A DNA stretch of 5,083 bases from Gemmatimonadota bacterium. GTDB taxonomy: Bacteria > Gemmatimonadota > Gemmatimonadetes > Longimicrobiales > Gaopeijiaceae. The stretch lies in contig JACQVC010000044.1 of the NCBI GenBank assembly GCA_016209995.1, positions 1-5,083 on the forward strand, read 5' to 3'. Positions within the stretch are counted from its first letter, which is position 1, and every line of letters starts with the position of its first letter. Below the pieces are notes generated by a model. It was not told where the DNA came from and searched no databases. It saw only the letters and a program-made list of their open reading frames with translations. Below, piece by piece: positions 1 to 5,083 of the stretch. The position numbers and the translations under genes are program-made.

Positions 1-1
1 C

Positions 2-235
2 CGTGCCGCCGAGCTGGACGATACGCTCGCGACGCTCGCCCGCACGCTCGTCGTGCTCGCCGCGCTGCTCTGTCCGTTCATGCCCCGAAAGATGGCCGAC
101 CTGGCTGCGCGCTTCGGCTTCGCGGACGTGCCGCGGCTGCCCGACCTGGAAAACATCCAGGTGGGCGGGCGCAGCGTACAGAAAGGGCCGGTGCTCTTCC
201 CCCGACCGGAAGCCAGAGTGGCGGGCAGCGCGTAG
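2..235 (+). CDS. metG: Methionyl-tRNA synthetase, C-terminal end (partial)
   Basis: The last 77 residues of a protein that enters from the left edge. They match the end of the anticodon-binding helical domain of class I methionyl-tRNA synthetase, the cytoplasmic enzyme that charges tRNA-Met. Visible hallmarks are the helix ending in LLCPFMPRKMADL (about residues 22-34 of the fragment), the following GF..VPRLPDL stretch, and the near-terminal strand KGPVLFPRPE (61-70), which corresponds to the usual 'pLFPRie' of MetRS. The protein stops 7 residues after that motif, so it lacks the C-terminal Trbp111/EMAP-like tRNA-binding dimerisation domain carried by many MetRS. It is therefore the short form. 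The assignment rests on family pattern recognition of a fragment; the catalytic HIGH and KMSKS motifs lie outside the window. Confidence 0.85.
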   Translation, partial: RAAELDDTLATLARTLVVLAALLCPFMPRKMADLAARFGFADVPRLPDLENIQVGGRSVQKGPVLFPRPEARVAGSA

Positions 236-301
236 GGGGTCGGGAGACGCCCGGGAAGCCGAACATACGCCGAAATGGGCGCCGCGACCTGTGTTTCCAG
301 T

Positions 302-324
302 ACGACGGCCCCGTCCGTTTTTTT
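302..324 (+). terminator. Weak intrinsic terminator candidate after metG
   Basis: About 70 nt after the metG stop, GACG (304-307) pairs with CGTC (312-315) around a GCCC loop. The stem extends by two more pairs (A302-T318, C303-G317) across a bulged C316. A run of seven T follows directly (318-324). The geometry is terminator-like but the stem is short. The T-run also abuts the -35 box of the next promoter. Suggestive only. Confidence 0.35.
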
Positions 325-326
325 GC

Positions 327-356
327 TTGACAGGTCGCAGCGGACTTCCTTATCCT
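327..356 (+). promoter_or_regulatory. Sigma70-type promoter upstream of the M23 gene
   Basis: A perfect TTGACA -35 box lies at 327-332 and a TATCCT -10-like box (4 of 6 consensus) at 351-356, separated by 18 bp. The surrounding DNA (318-375) is locally AT-richer than the flanks. Transcription would start near 363-365, giving a leader of about 85-90 nt before the TTG start at 452. The position between metG and the M23 gene suggests that the M23 gene has its own promoter. The call is by inspection only, and sigma-factor preferences of the host are unknown. Confidence 0.6.
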
Positions 357-451
357 TAAGATAGCATTGGGTTTTTCTGTTCCCTGCCTGTGTAGGTACC
401 ACTGGGTTCCGGCCCCGTCGCCGCGCCTCTTCCTAGGGGTGGTGGGGCCTA

Positions 452-1417
452 TTGTCGGACGATAACCGGGGACGCACCGCTCGCATGCTGCGAGATAAAT
501 GCACGCTCATCGTCATTTCGGGCGGTCATCCGGGTATCCGCCAGTATACCGTTCCGGTGCGTGTGCTGCGCCTGTGCGCGGGCGCGGTCGCTGTGCTGCT
601 CGTGCTGGCTGCCGGACTGGCCGTCTCGGTCGCGTCGCGCGAAAGCCAGCGTTTGCGGGCCGAGCGGCTCGAGAAGGAGAAGGGGGTCCTGAACGTCGCC
701 CTCGACGAGATGCGAGCAAGGGTCGAGCAAGTCGAGGGAAACCTGGCCGAGCTGTCGGCGAAGGACAATCGCTACCGCATGCTCGCGGGTCTCGCCTCGC
801 TCGATGAGGACGTGCTGCAAGCGGGAATCGGCGGGCCGGGCACGGATCTCTGGGCGGCGGGCGACCTGGTATCGCTCGACCCGGAGGCGAGCGCCAAGGT
901 CTTCGCGATCAGCTATGACGTCAACGCGCTGGCGCGGCGAGCGCGCCTGCTTTCCGAGAGCATTTCCGAGGCCACCGACAGCATGCTTGCCAACCGGGAT
1001 CGTCTCGAGTCCACGCCGTCCATCTTCCCCGCCGCCGGTCTCCTGACCAGTCGCTACTCACACGCCAGGCGCCACCCGATCTTGCACGAGGCGCTGCCGC
1101 ACGAGGGGATCGACATCTCGGCGCCCGAAGGCACGCCGATTCTGGCAGCGGCCAAGGGACGGGTGACCTTCGTCGGCCGGCGCCCGGGTTACGGGCTCAT
1201 GGTCGAGCTGAATCACGGGTACGGGCACGTGACCCGCTACGCCCACGCGTCCCGAACGCTGGCTCGCCCGGGTGAGATCGTGGAGCGCGGGACGCCGATC
1301 GCGCACGTCGGAAGAACCGGGATGGCGACGGGGCCGAACCTGCACTACGAGGTGCTGGTGGGCGGCAGGGCCGTCGATCCACTCCAGTACGTGATCACGG
1401 GGGCCATTCCCTTCTAG
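452..1417 (+). CDS. Membrane-anchored M23/LytM-domain peptidoglycan endopeptidase-like protein
   Basis: A 321-residue protein with a short basic cytoplasmic tail, one transmembrane helix (about 41-61), a charged coiled-coil stretch (about 64-105), a helical linker to about 190, and a C-terminal M23 (LytM/lysostaphin-type) domain (about 198-315). M23 enzymes are Zn endopeptidases that cut peptide cross-bridges in periplasmic peptidoglycan; catalytically dead members act as amidase activators. Visible motifs are HEGID (H217, D221, the HxxxD zinc ligands), RYAH (H265, catalytic-type His) and GPNLHYEV (zinc ligand H298). The first His of the usual HxH is Asn296, so activity is uncertain. The start is ambiguous. 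TTG at 452 has a GGTGG element 6 nt upstream. ATG at 485 (310 residues, beginning MLRDKCTLIVIS) gives the short tail common in this architecture but has a poorly spaced Shine-Dalgarno. The domain call is firm; substrate and active state are not. Confidence 0.88.
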   Translation: MSDDNRGRTARMLRDKCTLIVISGGHPGIRQYTVPVRVLRLCAGAVAVLLVLAAGLAVSVASRESQRLRAERLEKEKGVLNVALDEMRARVEQVEGNLAELSAKDNRYRMLAGLASLDEDVLQAGIGGPGTDLWAAGDLVSLDPEASAKVFAISYDVNALARRARLLSESISEATDSMLANRDRLESTPSIFPAAGLLTSRYSHARRHPILHEALPHEGIDISAPEGTPILAAAKGRVTFVGRRPGYGLMVELNHGYGHVTRYAHASRTLARPGEIVERGTPIAHVGRTGMATGPNLHYEVLVGGRAVDPLQYVITGAIPF

Positions 1418-1431
1418 CAGGTCGCTGAAAA

Positions 1432-1553
1432 GCTCCCTTCCAGCGTCCCGAATCACCGTCCTGAATCACACCTCCGTACCAAAGCTTCTGAGCGCCCACT
1501 CATCTAGCTAGTGAGCCGATCAAGACACCAGAGAATGAGCTGCTCCCTTCCAG
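1432..1553. repeat. Spaced 12-bp direct repeat GCTCCCTTCCAG
   Basis: Two exact copies of GCTCCCTTCCAG at 1432-1443 and 1542-1553, exactly 110 bp apart, both inside the gap between the M23 gene and the M16-like pair. They could be remnants of a duplicated segment or binding sites for the same regulator. Function unknown. Confidence 0.55.
1444..1469. repeat. 13-bp tandem duplication
   Basis: CGTCCCGAATCAC (1444-1456) is followed immediately by CGTCCTGAATCAC (1457-1469), 12 of 13 identical. It sits 27 bp after the M23 stop codon. It could be a replication-slippage duplication or a double operator-like site; nothing in the sequence decides between these. Confidence 0.7.
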
Positions 1554-1571
1554 TGGTGAGCGAGTCCGGCG

Positions 1572-1577
1572 TCTAAT
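1572..1577 (+). promoter_or_regulatory. Possible -10 box for the M16-like pair
   Basis: TCTAAT (1572-1577) matches TATAAT at 5 of 6 positions and lies about 100 bp upstream of the first M16-like gene. No convincing -35 hexamer is found 16-18 bp upstream; the best candidate, TTCCAG at 1548-1553, matches poorly and lies within one copy of the 12-bp repeat. If real, the promoter would need an activator. Low confidence. Confidence 0.2.
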
Positions 1578-1678
1578 AGGTTAGCAACCGAAGGCGAACG
1601 CGATCGGTCAAGAGCCTCCAGCCGGTCGCCGTATTTCGGGACCCAGTTCATGATGATGCCAGGCGATCACTGTCCTCG

Positions 1679-2869
1679 ATGCTCATTGCGTTTCTCACGG
1701 TCTCGCTAGCGGTCGTCCCTCTTCAGGCGCTGCGGCCCGATACGGTCTTCGACCTGGAGGGCGGCCCGCGCATCCTCTTGGTCCGGGCCGCGGGCTCTCC
1801 GGGGGCCGCTGTCCGGGTCTCCGTGCCCATATCGGAGGGCGACGCGGCGGCCGCCGGCGCGCTGGTGCACCAGCACGCGACGCTCGCGCGCCTGCGAGGA
1901 AACGCCGCGACGCTGGGCGCGGAAGTCGACGCAGAAAGGACGCTGGATCGTCTGGTTTATTCCGTGCGTGGCGCCGTCGCCGACTTCGAGCACCTGGTCT
2001 GGCTGGTCCGCCTCGCGGCGGGTCGGCCGGAAGTCGGAGTCATCGCTCTCGAAGACGCCCGGGTTGCAGCGCTCGCAGAAATCGAGCGTACCGAAGAAGT
2101 ACCCGCCGAGGCGCTCTATGCCGAGCTGCAGCGGCAGCTCGCGCCGACGCGGGGCTGGGGCCCGACCGTGGGAACCATGGTCGCCGCTCTCACGCCCGTG
2201 CAGCTCGAGGATTTCTGGCGTCATGCCTTCCGCCGGGACTCCATCCGCGTCACGATCGTCGCGGACGTGCCGGTCGAGGCGGTGCTGGCCGCTCTGGATG
2301 GGCTGGGCGCACCTGCTGCCTCGCCAAACCTCCTCGCCACGACGAGCGCCGGCGGAGTGGGAGCGCCCCCCACCCCCCATCGCCCTGAGACTCTGCGGAC
2401 CTGGCATGCAGTCGCGTACGTCGCGGCCGCCGAGTCCTACGCCCCGGCCGTGGTGACCGCTCGGCTGCTCGCCAGCGCGCTGGTGGACGACGCAGCCGTG
2501 GAAGCACCCCGCGTGGATATGTGGTGGCTCGAGGAACGGGTGGCGATCGCGATCCGCGGGGCTGCGTACCCGGCCGCAGAGCCGCGCATGCTGCGCACCA
2601 TCGACGGCCTGCTCTCACGGTTGCGCGGCGACCTGCTGGCGGCTGGCGTTACCTCTGCCGCGAGCGCAGTTCGTCGCGAGATCCTGCTCGGTGCCCGCAC
2701 GCCGTGGGGGCTCGCCGCGCTCCTGGGGCGGCAGTTCGACGTCACGGGCGATCCCTCCGCCGCGGAGCGACTGATGGGCGAGCTCCAGCGCGTGGACGCC
2801 GAGATGATGCGCTCGTTCCTGGCCGCGCTGGCGAACCAGCCGCCGCTGCGTGCCGACATACGGCCATGA
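1679..2869 (+). CDS. Exported M16 (insulinase/MPP-like) family protein lacking the zinc motif
   Basis: A 396-residue protein with an N-terminal hydrophobic segment MLIAFLTVSLAVVPLQA (1-17) resembling a short, poorly charged signal peptide. Residues about 25-210 follow the M16 N-terminal fold: an opening strand to VRVSVPISEGDA, the helix GALVHQHATLA (60-70), LGAEVDAERTLDRLVYSV (79-96), then ALTPVQLEDFWRHAFRRDSIRVTIVADVP (170-198), the usual region preceding the M16 'vvGDv' strand. Residues about 240-385 resemble the C-terminal M16 half. Where active M16B enzymes carry HxxEH, this protein has V63-H-Q-H66-A67, so the ligands are missing and it is probably not a zinc peptidase. A role as a non-catalytic partner or binding subunit is inference. 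No clear Shine-Dalgarno precedes the ATG. It overlaps the next gene by 4 bp (ATGA), implying translational coupling. Confidence 0.72.
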   Translation: MLIAFLTVSLAVVPLQALRPDTVFDLEGGPRILLVRAAGSPGAAVRVSVPISEGDAAAAGALVHQHATLARLRGNAATLGAEVDAERTLDRLVYSVRGAVADFEHLVWLVRLAAGRPEVGVIALEDARVAALAEIERTEEVPAEALYAELQRQLAPTRGWGPTVGTMVAALTPVQLEDFWRHAFRRDSIRVTIVADVPVEAVLAALDGLGAPAASPNLLATTSAGGVGAPPTPHRPETLRTWHAVAYVAAAESYAPAVVTARLLASALVDDAAVEAPRVDMWWLEERVAIAIRGAAYPAAEPRMLRTIDGLLSRLRGDLLAAGVTSAASAVRREILLGARTPWGLAALLGRQFDVTGDPSAAERLMGELQRVDAEMMRSFLAALANQPPLRADIRP

Positions 2870-4062
2870 GCGGCGCGGCGCTCCTGGGTTTCGCGCTCGC
2901 ATTGCAGGCGGTTGCGGCCTCGCCGCCGCAGAGCTGGACCGGCGGGCTGGCCGTGAGTACCTGGCCCTCGTCGCCGATCGTGGCCGTGGTCGTAGGGTTC
3001 CCGGGCGGCGCCGCCGACGATCCACGCGGCGAGGAAGGACTCACGTACGTCATGGCGGACGCGATCGCGCGCTCGGCTGAGGCAGCTGCGAGTGCGCGCG
3101 CCGCGTTCCTCGCTCAGGTGACGCGCGAAGCCGTATGGTTCTCGCTGCTCGCGCCCAGCGACGCTTGGGTACCCGCATACCAGGCCCTTACCAGCATCTT
3201 TTACGGGCCGGAGATCCCTGCCCCGCACGTCGCGGCCGCACGCGCGACGCTCCTGAGCCGACTGGCGGCCGAAGCGCATGCGCCCCCAGCCGAGGTCGAG
3301 AACGAGGCGTTCCGAGCCTTCTTCGGCTCCGAGCACGCCTGGGCTCGCCCGCCGGCCGGACTCCTGGAAACGGTCGAGCGCTTGAGCGCGACGCGAGTGC
3401 AAGAGCGATTCTCCGGACGGTTCCGCCCAGAGCAGGCCACGACAGCGGTCGTCGGTCCGGTCGAGCGCGCCGAGGTCGAGGCGCTCGTCATGCCGGCGCC
3501 CACACGGCCCGCTGCCGCTAGAACCGCGGTTGCCGGAGTCCGGCCCGGGCGCGTCGCGCTCACCCGCGAGGTAACCAGCACCTGGGTCGCCACGGCGTAT
3601 CCGCTCAACCCGGCGACGCCGGCGCTCGCCCGTGGCCTTCTGGCTCACTACCTCGAAGCCGAATGGAATATGATCCCCCGCGACCCGGCCCTCTTCGAGG
3701 CTGTCGCTCGGATCGAGCCGGGCCCCGTCGGCGACATCCTCGTCGTGCGTGCAGCGGTGGCACCCGAAGCAGCGGAGCCTTGGGAGCGCCGCATTCTCGA
3801 CACGATCGAGCGCCTGGGTGCGGCGGATCTGTCACCGCCCGTCTTCCAGGCCGCACTGGGGAGCTACCGGTCGGCGCTCTCTCTGCAGCTCGCGTCGCCC
3901 GAGAACATGGCTCAGGCGCGCGCTGAAGGGCTGATGCGTGCGGGCCGTGCGTCCGACCCGCTGGACGAGCTACGCGCCCTCACACCCGCGATGCTCACAG
4001 CGGCCGTCCGTACGCTCGGGCAACCCGCCGTCCTGATCTACGGGCCCAACCTCTCGAGGTAG
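2866..4062 (+). CDS. Second exported M16-like family protein lacking the zinc motif
   Basis: 398 residues. The start is the ATG at 2866 that shares ATGA with the upstream stop; it yields a signal-like N-terminus, MSGAALLGFALALQAVAAS (1-19). The open frame extends upstream to 2521, but that part is an arginine-rich shadow of the previous gene. M16 features include VAVVVGFPGGAADDP (39-53), the helix EEGLTYVMADAIA (56-68), FFGSEHAWARPPAGLLETVERLSATRVQERF (152-182) and the strand ATTAVVGPVERAEVEALV (191-208). A C-terminal half (about 228-395) follows. HxxEH is replaced by Y61-V-M-A64-D65, so it is not a canonical peptidase. In the C-terminal half IPRDPALFEAV (270-280) sits where catalytic-partner subunits carry an R/Y pair: Arg is kept and Tyr appears as Phe, though this alignment is by eye. 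It probably forms a heterodimer with the upstream product, as M16 proteins usually pair; this is inference. Confidence 0.74.
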   Translation: MSGAALLGFALALQAVAASPPQSWTGGLAVSTWPSSPIVAVVVGFPGGAADDPRGEEGLTYVMADAIARSAEAAASARAAFLAQVTREAVWFSLLAPSDAWVPAYQALTSIFYGPEIPAPHVAAARATLLSRLAAEAHAPPAEVENEAFRAFFGSEHAWARPPAGLLETVERLSATRVQERFSGRFRPEQATTAVVGPVERAEVEALVMPAPTRPAAARTAVAGVRPGRVALTREVTSTWVATAYPLNPATPALARGLLAHYLEAEWNMIPRDPALFEAVARIEPGPVGDILVVRAAVAPEAAEPWERRILDTIERLGAADLSPPVFQAALGSYRSALSLQLASPENMAQARAEGLMRAGRASDPLDELRALTPAMLTAAVRTLGQPAVLIYGPNLSR

Positions 4063-4090
4063 CGCCTCTCGGACGTCCCGCGCCAAGGGA

Positions 4091-4119
4091 TTGAAGGACG
4101 CCGCCTTACGCTGTAGCTT
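4091..4119 (+). promoter_or_regulatory. Possible promoter for the lipoprotein gene
   Basis: TTGAAG (4091-4096; 4 of 6 to consensus) and TAGCTT (4114-4119; 3 of 6) are spaced by 17 bp in the 116-bp gap before the lipoprotein ATG. A start near 4126 would give a leader of about 50 nt. The boxes are mediocre and overlap the hairpin candidate at 4101-4130, so at most one of the two interpretations is likely to hold. Confidence 0.3.
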
Positions 4120-4130
4120 CGGGCGGTTTT
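4101..4130 (+). terminator. Weak terminator candidate after the M16-like pair
   Basis: CCGCC (4101-4105) can pair with GGCGG (4122-4126), followed by TTTT (4127-4130), about 40 nt after the second M16-like stop. The 5-bp stem encloses a 16-nt loop, which is large for an intrinsic terminator. Weak support. Confidence 0.25.
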
Positions 4131-4165
4131 CCTGGCTCGAACGCTACGCTCGTCGTGACATTACC

Positions 4166-4170
4166 GAAGG
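4166..4170 (+). promoter_or_regulatory. Ribosome binding site deciding the lipoprotein start
   Basis: GAAGG ends 8 nt before the ATG at 4179. It lies inside the longer open frame that begins with GTG at 4155, so it argues for the ATG as the true start. The N-terminus from that ATG is also a textbook lipoprotein signal. Confidence 0.65.
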
Positions 4171-4178
4171 CGTCTGTC

Positions 4179-4949
4179 ATGAAGCGTCGAACTCTCCCGC
4201 TCGTGGCCGTGGCGATTGCGGCCCTCAGCGCGTGTAGTGGGGATGTCGTCGTCCAGGCCCAGCTCCGCGTCCCTGACCCGGAGACGGGGGATACGGTGAA
4301 CCGGCCTATCACCGGGATGGTCGTCCGTCTGCTGCCTTATGATCGGGACATTGTGTTCGACTCGTTGACGCGGGCGGCGGCCACCCCGGAACCGCCAGTC
4401 CCAGACTCCCTGCTCGCGCTGCAGAACCAGGTGGCTGCGGCCCAGGAGACGTGGCGCGCGGCGGAAGCCGAGTGGAACGCCATGCGCGATCGCATGCAAT
4501 CCATTACGCGCGAGATGGAGGGGCTCAACCGCGCGGAGGCGAGGTACCGCGAGCTGTTCCGGGAGTTCCAGGAGCTCGACGGTCGCTACCAGGGGGTGGA
4601 ACGCCGCATGAATCAGGCCTTCCAGGAGTTCGACTCGCTGCAGAGAGGTTTCATCACGCAGGCGGAGCAATTGCGGCTGCTCCGCGAGCAGTGGGCCGAT
4701 GAGGCCTTCGCGGACGTCAATACGGTGATCGGGAACCGGCTCGATCAGCTCGGACGCCAGGAGTACACGGACACGACGGACGCTCAGGGCGCGGCCAGCT
4801 TCTCGCTTCCCAGGGGAGAGTGGTGGGTGCACGCACGCACGGAACTGCCGTTCCACGAGCTTTATTGGAACATTCCCATCCAGGTGGGCGGCGAGCCAAC
4901 CGTCCTCGTGCTCAACGCCGGGAACGCGCGGGTCCGCCCCAAGCTGTAG
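4179..4949 (+). CDS. Outer-membrane-type lipoprotein with coiled coil flanked by carboxypeptidase-regulatory-like beta segments
   Basis: 256 residues from the ATG at 4179, chosen over GTG 4155 because of the GAAGG site and the lipoprotein signal. MKRR is followed by a hydrophobic stretch and the lipobox LSAC, with the lipidated Cys at 19. Ser at +2 would favour outer-membrane sorting under the E. coli rule. After Cys comes a beta-rich segment (about 22-62: VVVQAQLRV... RPITGMVVRLLPYDRDIVFDSL), then a highly charged alpha-helical coiled coil (about 78-192, rich in E, R and Q), then a second beta-rich segment (about 196-256) including TDTTDAQGAASFSLPRGEWWVHAR (198-220), which resembles the closing part of a carboxypeptidase-regulatory-like/transthyretin-like sandwich. 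The coiled coil therefore appears inserted into one beta domain. No enzymatic motif is visible. A structural or tethering role in the envelope is inference. The exact family is not recognised. Confidence 0.82.
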   Translation: MKRRTLPLVAVAIAALSACSGDVVVQAQLRVPDPETGDTVNRPITGMVVRLLPYDRDIVFDSLTRAAATPEPPVPDSLLALQNQVAAAQETWRAAEAEWNAMRDRMQSITREMEGLNRAEARYRELFREFQELDGRYQGVERRMNQAFQEFDSLQRGFITQAEQLRLLREQWADEAFADVNTVIGNRLDQLGRQEYTDTTDAQGAASFSLPRGEWWVHARTELPFHELYWNIPIQVGGEPTVLVLNAGNARVRPKL

Positions 4950-4981
4950 CGGCGCTGACCAGCAAACTACATGTTTCACGC

Positions 4982-5046
4982 GGACCGGGGCCCCCACGCA
5001 AACGACACGTTTGCGTGGGGTAGGGACCGGGGTCCCCACGCAACCG
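4982..5046. repeat. Two 23-bp direct repeats, 42-bp period
   Basis: Units at 4982-5004 and 5024-5046 are identical at 21 of 23 positions. Both start GGACCGGGG, continue with CCCCACGCAA, and end CG; the differences are C/T at the tenth base and A/C at the twenty-first. Between them lies the reverse-complement arm of the hairpin. A degenerate third version of the core, GCAAACTACATGTTT, precedes them at 4962-4976. The arrangement suggests a dispersed intergenic repeat family (REP- or MITE-like). Its copy number elsewhere in the genome cannot be seen here. Confidence 0.75.
4992..5020 (+). terminator. Perfect 13-bp hairpin 3' of the lipoprotein gene
   Basis: CCCCACGCAAACG (4992-5004) pairs perfectly with CGTTTGCGTGGGG (5008-5020) around the 3-nt loop ACA, 42 nt after the lipoprotein stop. 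No T-run follows, so it is not a canonical intrinsic terminator; it may stop transcription less directly, protect the mRNA 3' end, or simply be a repeat element. The right arm (5011-5020) can instead pair with CCCCACGCAA at 5034-5043 (10 bp, 13-nt loop), making the two hairpins mutually exclusive. Confidence 0.55.
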
Positions 5047-5052
5047 TAGCGG

Positions 5053-5070
5053 AGCGAAGGTCAGCGAAGG
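5053..5070 (+). repeat. AGCGAAGG direct repeat in purine-rich tail
   Basis: AGCGAAGG occurs at 5053-5060 and again at 5063-5070 (10-bp period), within a purine-rich stretch that runs to the window end. It directly follows the 23-bp repeats and may belong to the same repeat element. Confidence 0.5.
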
Positions 5071-5083
5071 GGAGGGGATGAGG

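Larger units (their letters stand above)
1418..1678. other. Gene-free intergenic region with short repeats
   Basis: 261 bp without a credible ORF on either strand, and less GC-rich than the flanking genes. It holds a 13-bp tandem duplication, a 12-bp direct repeat with copies 110 bp apart, the palindrome CTAGCTAG (1504-1511), and a cluster of overlapping ATG codons near 1650-1658 that opens only a ~19-codon frame. An imperfect hairpin (CGCTG at 1424-1428 with CAGCG at 1441-1445, extended by AA/TT across a bulge) follows the M23 stop but has no T-run. No RNA gene was recognised. Confidence 0.6.

Noticed and set aside
3..359. 118-codon + strand frame at the left edge
   Set aside because: It is out of frame with the clear methionyl-tRNA synthetase C-terminus, reads as arginine/proline-rich noise, and runs through the terminator and promoter region.
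1650..1709. Three consecutive ATG codons upstream of the first M16-like gene, possible leader peptide
   Set aside because: The frame is only about 19 codons, has no Shine-Dalgarno or attenuator-type codon run, and overlaps the start of the real gene in another frame.
2521..2865. N-terminal extension of the second M16-like gene to an ATG at 2521
   Set aside because: The extension overlaps the upstream gene fully and is arginine/alanine-rich without M16 features. The ATG at 2866 gives an ATGA overlap and a signal-like N-terminus.
2437..3648. Long open frame on the - strand (403 codons) opposite the two M16-like genes
   Set aside because: Its translation is arginine/glycine/serine-rich low-complexity sequence with no recognisable domain. 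It spans the junction of two well-supported + strand genes and is typical of a high-GC antisense shadow.
4155..4178. GTG 4155 as start of the lipoprotein
   Set aside because: It would place eight extra residues before the MKRR signal peptide and bury the GAAGG ribosome site inside the coding region.
4161..5039. Long open frame on the - strand (292 codons) opposite the lipoprotein gene
   Set aside because: It mirrors the coiled-coil coding region, starts inside the 3' hairpin repeat and shows no signal or family motif. The + strand product has a ribosome site, lipobox and coherent domains.
4962..5083. CRISPR array
   Set aside because: Only two near-identical units are present. The 'spacer' between them is largely the reverse complement of the repeat, and no cas genes are in the window.

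Overview
This 5.1 kb window is GC-rich bacterial chromosomal DNA with all supported genes on the + strand. The genes use alternative start codons, one gene pair overlaps by 4 bp (ATGA), and there are recognisable secretion and lipoprotein signals. The style (a short methionyl-tRNA synthetase, then a membrane-anchored M23 protein with a short cytoplasmic N-tail, M16-like pairs, an OM-type lipoprotein, high GC) fits a Gemmatimonadota-like didermic soil or sediment bacterium. That placement is inference and no marker gene here proves it.

Layout: (1) 2-235 is the 3' end of metG (methionyl-tRNA synthetase), followed by a weak terminator-like hairpin with a T-run. (2) A good sigma70-type promoter at 327-356 drives a bitopic inner-membrane protein with a coiled coil and a C-terminal M23/LytM domain (452-1417). 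One catalytic His of its HxH motif is replaced by Asn. (3) 1418-1678 is a gene-free gap with small repeats and only a weak promoter candidate. (4) 1679-2869 and 2866-4062 form a translationally coupled pair of exported M16 (insulinase/MPP-like) proteins. Both lack the HxxEH zinc motif, so neither looks like an active peptidase. (5) 4179-4949 is a lipoprotein whose long coiled coil sits between two beta-rich segments that look like halves of a carboxypeptidase-regulatory-like fold. (6) 4950-5083 is a non-coding tail with a perfect 13-bp hairpin inside two 23-bp direct repeats, so that alternative hairpins can form. It looks like a dispersed intergenic repeat or REP-like element, and perhaps also a terminator or leader.

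How they may work together: apart from metG, every gene product is predicted to be exported or envelope-anchored. A loose theme of cell-envelope maintenance is reasonable, but co-function is not demonstrated. The most unusual points are the doubly degenerate M16 pair, the M23 active-site substitution, the coiled-coil insertion in the lipoprotein, and the 3' repeat structure. No mobile-element genes, tRNA, rRNA or CRISPR arrays were seen.
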